Shown: positions 44,055 through 53,073 of the stretch, piece after piece
Layout: the number at the start of each line of letters is the position of its first letter
Position numbering within the stretch: the first letter of the stretch is position 1
NCBI GenBank assembly: GCA_046331625.1
Contig: JAXLQL010000016.1
Span: 1 to 64,000, forward strand
Direction of reading: 5' to 3'
Length of the DNA stretch: 64,000 nt
Source: JAXLQL01 sp046331625
GTDB taxonomy: Bacteria > Acidobacteriota > Terriglobia > Bryobacterales > Bryobacteraceae
Made by a program: the position numbers and the translations under genes
The notes under the pieces: generated by a model
The model's database searches: none
What the model was told of the DNA's origin: nothing
What the model saw: the letters and a program-made list of their open reading frames with translations, nothing else

Positions 44055-44615
44055 TCAGGCGCGCTTGCGCGAGCGCGCCGCTTTGCGGGGCTTGGCCTTG
44101 GACTCGAGGTACTGGTCGCGACTGCGCTGGATCAGTTCACGTGCTTCCTTCGGTCCGCCCCAGCCTTGGATCCGCGTCTGCTTGCCTTCGAGTTCCTTAT
44201 AGATGGAGAAGAAGTGCTCGATCTCGCGGCGCACGTGCGGCATCACTTGATCGATGGTGTGGATCTGGTCAAACCGCGGATCGCGAATCGGAACGCCGAG
44301 AATCTTCTGGTCGCCCTCTTCGTTATCCATCAGCTCGAGCACACCCACGGGCCGAACCTCGATCATGCAACCGGAGAACGACGGCTCCTGAACCTGAACC
44401 AGCACATCGAGCGGATCCCCATCGTCGGCGAGCGTCCCGGGCACGAAGCCGTAGTCGCCGGGGTAGTGCATCGGCGAATAGAGCGTGCGGTCGAGCCGGA
44501 AGACTCCGAGTTTGACGTCATATTCATACTTGTTCGCCGAGTTCTTCGGGATCTCGACGATCATGTGGACGATCTCGGGGCTTTCCGGACCGGGATCGAG
44601 GTCGTAGAGGTTCAC
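44055..44615 (-). CDS. ppa: Inorganic pyrophosphatase, family I, 186 aa
   Basis: The family signature DGDPLDVLV with its three metal-binding Asp is intact, along with IVEIPKNSANKYEYD, YSPMHYPGDYGFVPGTLADD and IRDPRFDQI. The enzyme hydrolyses pyrophosphate to drive biosynthesis. The C-terminal tail ESKAKPRKAARSRKRA is basic and longer than usual. Start is the GTG at 44615 (MNLYDLDPG), normal for the family. It stands alone between the DapA-like and Uma2 genes. Confidence 0.96.
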   Translation of the reverse strand: MNLYDLDPGPESPEIVHMIVEIPKNSANKYEYDVKLGVFRLDRTLYSPMHYPGDYGFVPGTLADDGDPLDVLVQVQEPSFSGCMIEVRPVGVLELMDNEEGDQKILGVPIRDPRFDQIHTIDQVMPHVRREIEHFFSIYKELEGKQTRIQGWGGPKEARELIQRSRDQYLESKAKPRKAARSRKRA

Positions 44616-44643
44616 CCTTCGAGCGTAGCAGGCAGGTAGTGGA

Positions 44644-45192
44644 CTACCAGCCGAGCTCCCAGATACGGCGGAGGTCGAGACGGAATCCGGCCACTGGGCC
44701 GTCGCCTGTCAACTCGCCAGGGTTCTCGAGGATCTCGACGCCCGACGAACGGTAGATGTGGACTTCCCGCGCCGCTGGGTGGAGCAACCATCCGAGTTGG
44801 CATCCCATCGACATCCCCTCTGTCATCTTATCCTGGACCTCGGGTAGACGATCGTTGGGCGAGGTCAGCTCCACCACGAAATCGGGGCACAGCGGAAGAT
44901 ACTGGTCTTTCTGACGTTCCTCGAGTTGCCGCAGCCTCGACAGCGGAACCCACGCAGCGTCTGGCGACCTCATGGCCGTGTTCGGCAGACGGAACAGAGT
45001 ACTCGAGTCAAACGAGGCGCCCCGGCCGTCCTGTTCGGACCAGATGCATAGCTGCGATGTGAGGCCCGCGCTGCGCGCGCCCGTCCTGCCGCTGGTTCCC
45101 GGTAGGACGACGATGCGTCCCTCCGCCGCGCGCTCGATTCGATATTCCGAATTGCGCGCGCAGAACTCGAAGAACTGGTCATCGGTGGTCAT
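44644..45192 (-). CDS. Uma2-family (DUF820) putative restriction-type endonuclease, 182 aa
   Basis: The PD-(D/E)xK nuclease-like core is visible: RSPDAAWVP (Asp), CPDFVVELTSPNDRL (D-x-x-x-E-x-T: the usual Lys is replaced by Thr), MSMGCQLGWLLHPAAREVHI and a C-terminal GFRLDLRRIWE. In the two other Uma2 copies in this window the motif is ELKS. The start MTTDDQFFEFCARN at 45192 was chosen because longer frames run into the thrS upstream region. Function of the family is not established. Loss of the Lys makes nuclease activity doubtful. Confidence 0.85.
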   Translation of the reverse strand: MTTDDQFFEFCARNSEYRIERAAEGRIVVLPGTSGRTGARSAGLTSQLCIWSEQDGRGASFDSSTLFRLPNTAMRSPDAAWVPLSRLRQLEERQKDQYLPLCPDFVVELTSPNDRLPEVQDKMTEGMSMGCQLGWLLHPAAREVHIYRSSGVEILENPGELTGDGPVAGFRLDLRRIWELGW

Positions 45193-45261
45193 CGAAGTGT
45201 CCTCAGTAGATCTCTTCCTCGCGTTATCCCATGCTAACCTGAAAAGTCCCCCCTTCCCGCG

Positions 45262-47202
45262 ATGAGCAACATCACCGTCACGCTGCCGGACGGCTCTCAA
45301 AAACAGGTCGAAGCCGGCTCGAAACCCATGGATTTGGCGCGTGCGATCAGCCAACGGCTGGCCGACGACGCGGTTGTGGCGCGTGTGAACGGCACCCTCT
45401 GGGACCTCAATCGTCCCTTTGACGCCGATGCCTCGCTCGAGATCCTGACGTCGAAGAATGCCGAGTCGCTCGAGGTGTACCGCCACTCCACCGCGCACCT
45501 TCTGGCGGCTGCGGTGCTCGAGCTGTTTCCAGGAACGCGGCTCGGCGTGGGTCCGCCCACAGAAGCCGGCTTCTACTACGACTTTCAACGCGACACGCCT
45601 TTCACGCCCGAAGATCTCGAGAAGATCGAAGGCAAAATGTGGGAGATCCAGGCGCGCGATTATCCCTATGATCGCGTGATGACGCACAAGCCCGAAGGCC
45701 TCGACAAATACGGCCACGAAGGCGCCTGGATGAAGTGCGAGCTCATCCGCGAGAAGGCAGACGAGTGGTTCAGCGAATATACGCTGGGTCCGCATTTCAT
45801 CGATTTTTGCCGCGGCCCGCACGTGCCGTCAACGAAGCGGATCAAGGCGTTCAAGCTGCTCTCGGTATCCGGTTCTTACTGGAAAGGTGACCAGGAGCGC
45901 GAGCACCTGCAGCGCATCTACGGCACGGCGTTCTTCTCGAAGAAAGACCTCGACGACTACCTGCACAAGCTGGAAGAAGCCAAGAAGCGCGACCATCGCA
46001 AGCTGGGGCGCGAACTCGACCTCATCTCGATTCAGGATCTCGCCGGCCCCGGGCTGATCTTCTTCCATCCCAAAGGCGCGCTGATCCGGAAGCTGCTCGA
46101 AGATTGGATGCGCGAGCAGTATCTGAAGCGCGGCTACTCGATCGTTTCGACGCCACACATCGGGCGTGAGGACCTGTGGCAAACCTCCGGCCATCTGGTG
46201 AACTACAAAGACGCCATGTTCGCCGGGATGGAACTGGATGACGCAACTTACCGGCTCAAGCCGATGAATTGCCCGTTCCACATCCTGATCTATCAGGACC
46301 GGCAACGCAGTTACCGCGACCTTCCGATCCGCCTAGGCGAGTTGGGCACGGTGTACCGCTACGAGCGGTCCGGCGTCTTGCACGGGCTGTTGCGCGTCCG
46401 CGGATTCACGCAGGATGACGCGCACATCTTCTGCACGCCCGACCAGATCGAAGACGAGATCGTGAGCTGTCTCCACTTCGCCGTGGATGTGCTGAAGACC
46501 TTCGGGTTTGACCGCTATCACGCCGAGCTCTCCACCTGGGATGGCGGCGTGAGCGACAAGTATCTCGGCACCAAGGAAGAATGGGAGCGCGCCGAGAACG
46601 CGCTGCATCGCGCAGTGGAAAAGGTCGGGCTCGACGTGAAGGTGATGCCCGAAGAGGCGGCCTTCTACGGTCCCAAGATCGACGTGAAGCTGGTCGACGC
46701 GCTCGACCGGCCGTGGCAGCTTTCCACCGTGCAGTTCGATTTCAACCTGCCCCGCCGCTTCAACCTCGAGTACGTGGGCGAAGACGGCAAGAAGCACCAA
46801 CCGCTGATGTGCCACCGCGCGCTCTATGGATCAGTGGAGCGCTTCTTCGGAATCCTGCTCGAGCACTACGCTGGCGCGTATCCGGTGTGGCTCGCTCCGG
46901 TGCAAGTTGCAGTGTTGACCATCGCCGACCGGCACCTCGACTATGCCAAGACGGTCCGCGACAAGCTGGACGCGCAGGGCCTGCGCGTGGAGCTCGACGC
47001 GAGCAACGAGAAAGTGAATGCGAAGATCCGGCAGGCGCAGGTGAACAAGGTGCCGTACATGCTGGTGGTGGGTGATCGCGAAGCCGAGCAGGGAACTGTC
47101 TCGGTGCGCAATCGCCGCCATGGCGACCAAGGCAGCCAACCGCTCGACCAGTTCCTGGCGGCCATCGGTAAACTGATCGCCGACAAGACCCCATTGGAAT
47201 GA
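45262..47202 (+). CDS. thrS: Threonyl-tRNA synthetase, 646 aa
   Basis: Domains in order: TGS (1-62, ITVTLPDGSQKQVEAGSKPM), editing domain (HSTAHLLAAAVLELFPGTRL, FCRGPHVPSTKRIKAFKLLS), class II core (PHIGREDLWQTSGHLVNYKD, PMNCPFHILIYQDRQRSYRD, VLHGLLRVRGFTQDDAHIFC, HRALYGSVERFFGILLEHYA) and an anticodon-binding domain (PVWLAPVQVAVLTIADRHLD). The zinc ligands Cys (NCPFH) and His (HRALYG) are present. Length fits. The stop overlaps the next gene by four bases (ATGA). Confidence 0.98.
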   Translation: MSNITVTLPDGSQKQVEAGSKPMDLARAISQRLADDAVVARVNGTLWDLNRPFDADASLEILTSKNAESLEVYRHSTAHLLAAAVLELFPGTRLGVGPPTEAGFYYDFQRDTPFTPEDLEKIEGKMWEIQARDYPYDRVMTHKPEGLDKYGHEGAWMKCELIREKADEWFSEYTLGPHFIDFCRGPHVPSTKRIKAFKLLSVSGSYWKGDQEREHLQRIYGTAFFSKKDLDDYLHKLEEAKKRDHRKLGRELDLISIQDLAGPGLIFFHPKGALIRKLLEDWMREQYLKRGYSIVSTPHIGREDLWQTSGHLVNYKDAMFAGMELDDATYRLKPMNCPFHILIYQDRQRSYRDLPIRLGELGTVYRYERSGVLHGLLRVRGFTQDDAHIFCTPDQIEDEIVSCLHFAVDVLKTFGFDRYHAELSTWDGGVSDKYLGTKEEWERAENALHRAVEKVGLDVKVMPEEAAFYGPKIDVKLVDALDRPWQLSTVQFDFNLPRRFNLEYVGEDGKKHQPLMCHRALYGSVERFFGILLEHYAGAYPVWLAPVQVAVLTIADRHLDYAKTVRDKLDAQGLRVELDASNEKVNAKIRQAQVNKVPYMLVVGDREAEQGTVSVRNRRHGDQGSQPLDQFLAAIGKLIADKTPLE

Positions 47203-48329
47203 TTTTGGCGGCTCTGCTGCTGGTGTTGTTGGTAGCGGGAGCGCTCGTGTTCACGGTGTTGGCGATGTTGGCGGTGCTGCGCCGTCCGCGGGCGGTGGCT
47301 CCTGCCGCGGGGGGGGCGGTGTCGGTACTGAAGCCGCTCGCTGGAGCGGAGGCCGATCTCGAAGGGAACCTGCGTTCCTTCTTCGAGCAGCGGTATCCGG
47401 ACTTCGAGATTTTGTTTGCGGTGCGCACGGCAGCGGATCCGGCCGCGGCGCTGGTGGAGCGGCTCCGCGCCGAGTATCCGCAAGTGGAAGCGCGGCTGCT
47501 GATCGTGGGCGAGCCGCCGTATCCGAACGCGAAGGTGTGGTCGCTCGCGCACATGACCGAGGCGGCTCGGCATGATCTGCTGGTGATGAGCGACAGCGAC
47601 ATCCGTGTGACGCGCGATTTCCTGGCGCGCGTGGTGGGCGAGTTCGCGGATGCGGCGCTTGGGCTGACTACGTGCCCGTATCGCGCGGTGGGTGGGCCGA
47701 GCCTGTGGTCGCAGCTCGAGGCGGTGATGATGAACACCGACTTTCTGGCGGGAATCCTGGTAGCGCGCATGCTCGAAGGAATGAAGTTCGCCGTGGGCCC
47801 GACGGTCGTTGGGCGGAAGCAGGCACTCGCAGCGATCGGCGGGTGGGATCGCGTGAAAGACTACCTCGCCGAGGATTTCGTGCTCGGGCAGTTCGCGGCC
47901 GAGGCCGGGATCGGAGTGGGCTTGTCGGCGGTAGTGGTGGAGCATCGCATCGGGTCGCAGCCCTGGGCATCGAACGCGCGGCATCGATTGCGGTGGTGCC
48001 GGAGCACGCGGCGGTCGCGCCCGGCGGGGTATGTGGGGGAGCTGTTCACATTTCCCCTGCCGCTGGCTTTGTTGCTGCTCGCGGTGGCGCCGCAGTGGTG
48101 GCCGCTTGCGGCGCTCGCGATTGTGGCTCGCGTCGTGGCTGCAGTGATGACCACGCGAATGCTGAGTGCGCCGCTCGCGCTGCATTTACTGCCGCTCTCG
48201 GATCTCGCAAGCTTCGCGTTCTGGGTCGCCGGATTTTTCGGAAACACCATCGACTGGCGCGGACGCCAGTATCTGCTCCGCGCCGATGGGCGCTTCGAAA
48301 GAGTGGGCCCTGCCGGCCCAGGTGGGTGA
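47199..48329 (+). CDS. hpnI: HpnI-like / GT21 glycosyltransferase, 376 aa
   Basis: An N-terminal membrane anchor (MILAALLLVLLVAGALVFTV) leads to a GT2/GT21 domain: VSVLKPLAGAEADLEGNLRS, DFEILFAVRTAADPAA, DLLVMSDSDIRVTRDF with the metal-binding Asp, VKDYLAEDFVLGQFAAEAG, and the product motif near RHRLRWCRSTRRSRPAG. C-terminal membrane helices follow (LPLALLLLAVAPQWWPLAAL). This matches ceramide-glucosyltransferase-type proteins, including HpnI, which adds N-acetylglucosamine to bacteriohopanetetrol. No other hopanoid gene lies nearby, so the substrate is uncertain. Translation is coupled to thrS. Confidence 0.75.
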   Translation: MILAALLLVLLVAGALVFTVLAMLAVLRRPRAVAPAAGGAVSVLKPLAGAEADLEGNLRSFFEQRYPDFEILFAVRTAADPAAALVERLRAEYPQVEARLLIVGEPPYPNAKVWSLAHMTEAARHDLLVMSDSDIRVTRDFLARVVGEFADAALGLTTCPYRAVGGPSLWSQLEAVMMNTDFLAGILVARMLEGMKFAVGPTVVGRKQALAAIGGWDRVKDYLAEDFVLGQFAAEAGIGVGLSAVVVEHRIGSQPWASNARHRLRWCRSTRRSRPAGYVGELFTFPLPLALLLLAVAPQWWPLAALAIVARVVAAVMTTRMLSAPLALHLLPLSDLASFAFWVAGFFGNTIDWRGRQYLLRADGRFERVGPAGPGG

Positions 48330-48484
48330 ACAAGCCAGTCATTGCGGTTTCTACTAGGCGCAATCTCGGCACCTTCCTCTTGATGCGCTGGCCTCTCCGT
48401 GGTAGAGTCGCCCTGTCGGCACGAATACTGGACGGAAGCGTCCAAACGGGCTGCTCAGAAATTCTCCTGCAGTTGGAGACGAAT

Positions 48485-49495
48485 ATGTCTAGTCGGAAGT
48501 GGCGGGTATGGCTCACACTTCTCACCCTGCCTGGCTGCGTGGCAGTCCATAACCGCCTTCACGCCGAGGTCGCCGAAGTTCATTCGCCCTCCCATTCGGT
48601 TCAGCTCGAGGAGGTGGTGCCGAATGGAATTTACTCGGATTCAGCTCAGGTCATCGATGCCACCGCCACTCGAGCAGGGATTTTCCTGCTTTGCCGGAAT
48701 CCTAACGCTCTGCCGCAGCCAGGTGCAACTTTCGTCCTCCACCTAACTACGGATGGTAAGTTTGAGAAATGGTACGACCTGCCGGGCGCAGTCTTGCCCT
48801 TTGTCGCTGCCGGCGACCACGGTACGATCTCCCTCCTTCGTCCCGCGCAAGATGACAGCCGCGAACTTCTATTGCTCGGGCCGGCTTTGCCCTCGGCTTC
48901 CCAGCGCGTCGACCCCGAGTCCCTCCGGTCCGTGTCCCGCCTCCTGTCATACCAAGGCCGGATGATTGCATTGTCCGCAACGAGCGCTTCATACGTTGGT
49001 GCGCAGTCGTCTCCTGCGGCGTCGTTGCCGATTCGCCTTCCGTACGCAATCGTCCTTCCATTGACAGGAGATCGTTTGGCAGTCCTTCACAAGGCGTCAG
49101 GAAAGCTTTCGGTCGTCGATCTTCGCGACGGGCGCACGCTCTTCACAAAGGACCTTCGCTCACCCGACATACGCATTCGTGCTTCCGAGGATCCGCCAGC
49201 CACTCTCCGGGCAGGCACGGCAATAACGAACGCATTTTACACGGCTGCCGTGACTGCCGGCGGACATATTCTTGCAGGCGTCGCCGGGCACAACGTGTCA
49301 CAAGCCGTTGCTCTGGATGTAGACGACGCAGGAAACGTTCGGCGAACACTCCGTTTTGCCATGCCGGTTTGGCAAGATCTAAGAACGCCATCAAACCCCA
49401 CTGGGTACATGCAGGGAATGTTGCTCACCACAATAGGCAGCAAGACTATCTGGATCGACGAAGCCCGAGGGCGGCTCGCGTTCTACTCGCTCTAG
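48485..49495 (+). CDS. Putative lipoprotein with beta-propeller-like sequence, 336 aa
   Basis: The N-terminus MSSRKWRVWLTLLTLPGC has a good lipobox (LPGC). A GGAG lies six bases before the ATG at 48485. The mature part is strand-rich: GIYSDSAQVIDATATRAGIF, FVLHLTTDGKFEKWYDLPG, GDRLAVLHKASGKLSVVDLR, HNVSQAVALDVDDAGNVRRT, KTIWIDEARGRLAFYSL. The phrases are typical of six- or seven-bladed repeats, but no named family is recognised. The coding frame upstream of the ATG belongs to the shadow of hpnI. Confidence 0.7.
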   Translation: MSSRKWRVWLTLLTLPGCVAVHNRLHAEVAEVHSPSHSVQLEEVVPNGIYSDSAQVIDATATRAGIFLLCRNPNALPQPGATFVLHLTTDGKFEKWYDLPGAVLPFVAAGDHGTISLLRPAQDDSRELLLLGPALPSASQRVDPESLRSVSRLLSYQGRMIALSATSASYVGAQSSPAASLPIRLPYAIVLPLTGDRLAVLHKASGKLSVVDLRDGRTLFTKDLRSPDIRIRASEDPPATLRAGTAITNAFYTAAVTAGGHILAGVAGHNVSQAVALDVDDAGNVRRTLRFAMPVWQDLRTPSNPTGYMQGMLLTTIGSKTIWIDEARGRLAFYSL

Positions 49496-49601
49496 AGGTT
49501 CGTGAGTGAGCTTAACCAAATGCAGGGCCAAGGGCTCTGATTAGACCTGCTGACTATCTCCTTCCCCGCCGCCGGACGGGCCACCGGGCGAGTCGGGTAG
49601 A

Positions 49602-50897
49602 TTACAACAATGCCGGCGGCGTTGCGAAATTCGCGAGATTCGGAAACACCTGCCGCATGTCGCCCGCGCCGACTCCGAACCATCCCGCCAACGCCGCCCC
49701 GTATTGATCGAGCGACGTGGTCGGGATCCACACTCCGCGGTCGCCCGCATCATTCGCGCCGCGCAGCTCCTGCACCGGGAACTCGCCGTACATCTCGCCG
49801 CCCCGCACGCCCGCACCCATGATCAAGTGATGGTTGCCCCAGGCGTGGTCACTGCCGTTGGTGGAGCTCGAATTGAACGTGCGCCCGAACTCTGACGCCG
49901 TGAACGAAGTCACCTGTGACGCAACGCCGAGCTCTTCGGTGGCGCGATAGAAAGCCACCAATGCCGGCCCGAGCACTGCGAACAAGCTGTCCTGACTCGG
50001 CAGCAGGTCCGTGTGGTTGTCGAAGCCTCCTTGCGAACAGAAGAAGATCTGGCGCGACGCCCCCAAGCGAGTTCGCGAGGCGATCAACTGCGCCACTTGC
50101 TTGAGCTGCCGCCCGAGATCGGTATCGGGAAATTCCGTCTTGACTGCGGGCGCGCCGCTGAGCGCGCGGCGAAGCTCCTGCGAATTCTTCATCCCCGATG
50201 CGAGCACGCCCTGCGCGGCAGAGACCAGCTTGGCCCCGGAGTCGAGATTGAGGATCTGCTGCAGCGCTTCCAGGCGCGCCTGATCGGCCTTGCCGTCGCC
50301 GGAATAGGCGATCCCGAAATCATTTCCGGGGCTGAGATTGGCTGGCGTGTTGCGGAGCCCAGTCAGGAAGAGGCTGTTGCCGGAGACCGAGATCACAGGC
50401 GGAATGGGAGCATCACCCGTTGGAAGCGAATCGGCTATTCGGCCCGCCCAGCCAGTCGGGCTTGCGCCAGTGGGATTCGACGATTGCCACTGCTGCACCT
50501 GATCGCTGTGCGAGTAGAGATTCCGCGGCACGGAAGCTCCCGGAGACAGATATTGCGCGCGCGTCACGGGCCTCACCAGCATACCCGTGTTAGCGAGTAC
50601 GGCCACGCGGCGCTGCTGGTAGAGGTCGCGCAAGCCAGACAGGCGCGGGTGAAATCCGTAAGCCTTGCCCTGCGCTGTGACTGCGGCGAGATCGCGCTGC
50701 GCCAGCGCCAGCGGACCGCGCCCGCGCTGATACGCTGCATAAGCGCTCGTCTCCATCGGCACGATCATGTTGTTCCCATCGTTCCCGCCAAAAAGGAACA
50801 CGCAGACCAACGCGCGGTAGTTCCCGGTCTGGGCTTCCAGGCTCGAAGCGCCGGCCATCGCGGCGCACATCTGAAGGAATTCGCGTCTCGATCTCAT
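49602..50897 (-). CDS. DUF1501 family protein, 431 aa
   Basis: Tat-like signal MRSRREFLQMCAAMAGASS; then the DUF1501 core: LVCVFLFGGNDGNNMIVPME, YAAYQRGRGPLALAQRDLAA, VSGNSLFLTG, QIFFCSQGGFDNHTDLLPSQ, TASEFGRTFNSSSTNGSDHA with WGNHHLIMGAGVRGGEMYG. This copy has the long form that lies beside DUF1800 genes, unlike the copy at 32121. It starts five bases after the DUF1800 stop. Its molecular function is unknown. Confidence 0.93.
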   Translation of the reverse strand: MRSRREFLQMCAAMAGASSLEAQTGNYRALVCVFLFGGNDGNNMIVPMETSAYAAYQRGRGPLALAQRDLAAVTAQGKAYGFHPRLSGLRDLYQQRRVAVLANTGMLVRPVTRAQYLSPGASVPRNLYSHSDQVQQWQSSNPTGASPTGWAGRIADSLPTGDAPIPPVISVSGNSLFLTGLRNTPANLSPGNDFGIAYSGDGKADQARLEALQQILNLDSGAKLVSAAQGVLASGMKNSQELRRALSGAPAVKTEFPDTDLGRQLKQVAQLIASRTRLGASRQIFFCSQGGFDNHTDLLPSQDSLFAVLGPALVAFYRATEELGVASQVTSFTASEFGRTFNSSSTNGSDHAWGNHHLIMGAGVRGGEMYGEFPVQELRGANDAGDRGVWIPTTSLDQYGAALAGWFGVGAGDMRQVFPNLANFATPPALL

Positions 50898-50902
50898 GGC
50901 CG

Positions 50903-52441
50903 TTACCTCACCACCTGGAACTGTTGTGACGAACCCACGAGGTAGATCGCAGCGGCAGCTTTCGCAGCCGCGCTTTCCTGCGCGTTCACGGCCTTGGTGA
51001 TCGCGTCGAGCATCGCGGTGCCCGCGGGATCATCGTGCATCCAGCCGCCCAGGAAATCCTCGTCCACCAGTTGCAGCAGCGCATTGGTATCGGGTGCGGC
51101 ATCCACATAGCGTTTCGAGTCGAGCTCGATGTAACTACCGAAGCCGCCGTAGAGCAGCTTGCCCACGTAGTTCACGCGGCGCAACGCGGTTTCCGATGTG
51201 AGGATCTGAAATTCCGGACCGCCGAGCCCAGCCCCAGGAATGCGATATCCGGGTGAGAAGTAGCTGAACACGCTCGGCGGAAAGAGGATGCTCTGTCCCA
51301 TCTCGATGGCTTCGTCGGCGAGCACGGGGAAATCGCCCACGCGCGCGCCGATGGGCCGGATCAAAGAGAGAACGGCGAGCGCGGGCTCCTTGAGGTGACC
51401 TCCGGAATCGCTCGTTGGATCGATCGCTTCCGAATCGAGCAGAATGGCGCGAATGACGGCCTTCAGATCACCCTTGACGCCTTCTCCGTTGTCTTCGAAC
51501 ACCGCTGAAACACGCGCGACATAAGCAGGCGACGGGTTACTCGTGACCAGTTGCTGAATCAACTGCCGCGAAAGAAACGGGGCAAGATTCGGGTGGCCAT
51601 AGAGGAAGTCGATCACGGCGTCGAGATCTTGCTGCGCGGTTTGCCCAGCCGGGATTTCCGCGCCGCCCGGCAGCACCTTCGCACTGGTGTCGTGATTCGC
51701 CTCCACGGCCGTCATGAAGCCCGAATAGAACGGCGGATTGTGGCCGCGGGTGGCGCCGGACTCACGTGGGTAGGTCCAGCCGGTGAGCGCGCGTGTCACG
51801 CTCTTCACGTCCGCTTCGGTGTAAGTGGGGATCGGGTTGCCAGCGGCGTCGAGCTTGGTGGTGCCATCGGGATTGAGTTGCACCAACCCAATGGAAAAGA
51901 GCTGCATCAGCTCGCGTGCGTAATTCTCATTCGGTTGCGATTCGCTCCCGGGCCGCGCGCGGTCATTGTTGACCATGTCCAGATACTCGCCCATCGCCGG
52001 GTGGAGCGTGATCTGTTTGAGCACGACGTAGATGTTGTCGAAGGCGAGCGTCGAGAGCAGGTTGAGATAGGAAGTGATCGCGCGACCGTCATTCACCTCC
52101 ACCGCCGAAACGACGAAGATCTTGTGCAGCGCGAAGGCGACGCGCTGCCGCAGTTGATCGTCATTCTGCATGCCGAGCTGGAAGAAGTAATCCTGCGACC
52201 ACTCGATCGGCTTGTCCTGCAGGTACTCGGGATAGCGCGACGCCGGCAGCCGGAACTGCTCGTCGAGCCAAGCCTGGTAGCCGTCGCGCTGCACGCGAGC
52301 GATCTCGGCCCGCTTCGGACCAAAGGTAGCGTGGTTGAGGAATCGGAAGGCTTGCCGCCAGGTGAGATCTTCGGCCGTGGCGGGGCCATGGAAAATGAGA
52401 GCTGCCCAAAAAATCGCCGAGGCTGTGCGCGATGGGAACAT
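50903..52441 (-). CDS. DUF1800 family protein, 512 aa
   Basis: A signal peptide (MFPSRTASAIFWAALIFHGP) is followed by the DUF1800 signature: RFLNHATFGPKRAEIARVQR, FALHKIFVVSAVEVNDGRAI, HPAMGEYLDMVNNDRARPG, YARELMQLFSIGLVQLNPDG, YTEADVKSVTRALTGWTYPR, PFLSRQLIQQLVTSNPSPAY. A GGAGG lies five bases before the ATG at 52441. It forms the common DUF1800-DUF1501 two-gene unit with the next gene; the pair is exported and of unknown function. Confidence 0.95.
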   Translation of the reverse strand: MFPSRTASAIFWAALIFHGPATAEDLTWRQAFRFLNHATFGPKRAEIARVQRDGYQAWLDEQFRLPASRYPEYLQDKPIEWSQDYFFQLGMQNDDQLRQRVAFALHKIFVVSAVEVNDGRAITSYLNLLSTLAFDNIYVVLKQITLHPAMGEYLDMVNNDRARPGSESQPNENYARELMQLFSIGLVQLNPDGTTKLDAAGNPIPTYTEADVKSVTRALTGWTYPRESGATRGHNPPFYSGFMTAVEANHDTSAKVLPGGAEIPAGQTAQQDLDAVIDFLYGHPNLAPFLSRQLIQQLVTSNPSPAYVARVSAVFEDNGEGVKGDLKAVIRAILLDSEAIDPTSDSGGHLKEPALAVLSLIRPIGARVGDFPVLADEAIEMGQSILFPPSVFSYFSPGYRIPGAGLGGPEFQILTSETALRRVNYVGKLLYGGFGSYIELDSKRYVDAAPDTNALLQLVDEDFLGGWMHDDPAGTAMLDAITKAVNAQESAAAKAAAAIYLVGSSQQFQVVR

Positions 52442-52590
52442 GAGCGCCTCCGGGGAGTGCGATTGCGAGTGGACGCTGGATCGGGCGGGCCGTTGCGCCG
52501 GTGGTAGTTGTTCGGCCGGAGTGACCATGATACCGTCATTTCCATGCACGTGCCCAGGCACTGGCGCGTCATAATAGTGGAGTACCTGTT

Positions 52591-53073
52591 ATGAACCTCA
52601 ATCGCCGGAATGTTGCCCGCAGGCTCCGCCGCGGCTTTTCGTTGATGGAACTGCTGATCGTCGTCGCGATCCTCATGATCATCGGTGCGGTGGCCGTGCC
52701 GAAAATCAACGTCGCGCTGATGAGCGCCAAGGAAATGGCGGCTACGCGCGAAATCCACAACCTGATCACGGCGCAGACGCAGTACATGTCGAACTTCGGC
52801 AAGTACGCCACTTCGCTCACCGAACTGGGCCCGCCATCCAGCGGACAAGCCGGTCCGAGCGGAGCGGATCTGATCAGCACCGAGATGGCGAAGGGTGTCA
52901 AGAACGGCTACAAGTACGAAGTGCAGGCGACACCGCAAGGCTACATGGTGCGAGCCACGCCGCAAGCGTTCGGCAGCACTGGCCGGCGGACCTTTTACAC
53001 CGACCAAAGCGGCACCATCCGCCAGAATTGGTCTGCTGAGCCCGCGACCCCGCAAAGCGAAGAATTCAAATAA
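52591..53073 (+). CDS. Type IV pilin-like / type II secretion pseudopilin, 160 aa
   Basis: The prepilin cleavage site G|FSLMELL with Glu at mature position 5 begins a long hydrophobic helix (LIVVAILMIIGAVAVPKINV). A leader of 16 residues with many Arg precedes it. The C-terminal part is a short globular domain (REIHNLITAQTQYMSNFGKY, GYKYEVQATPQGYMVRATPQ, RRTFYTDQSGTIRQNW) like the GspG/PilA group. Assembly genes are not in the window. Its stop overlaps the GT2 start by one base (TAATG), so the two products are made together. Confidence 0.88.
   Translation: MNLNRRNVARRLRRGFSLMELLIVVAILMIIGAVAVPKINVALMSAKEMAATREIHNLITAQTQYMSNFGKYATSLTELGPPSSGQAGPSGADLISTEMAKGVKNGYKYEVQATPQGYMVRATPQAFGSTGRRTFYTDQSGTIRQNWSAEPATPQSEEFK

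Noticed and set aside
48330..48484. Possible tRNA in the gap before the lipoprotein gene
   Set aside because: Short GC-rich stems can be drawn but no T-loop or anticodon arm could be placed.
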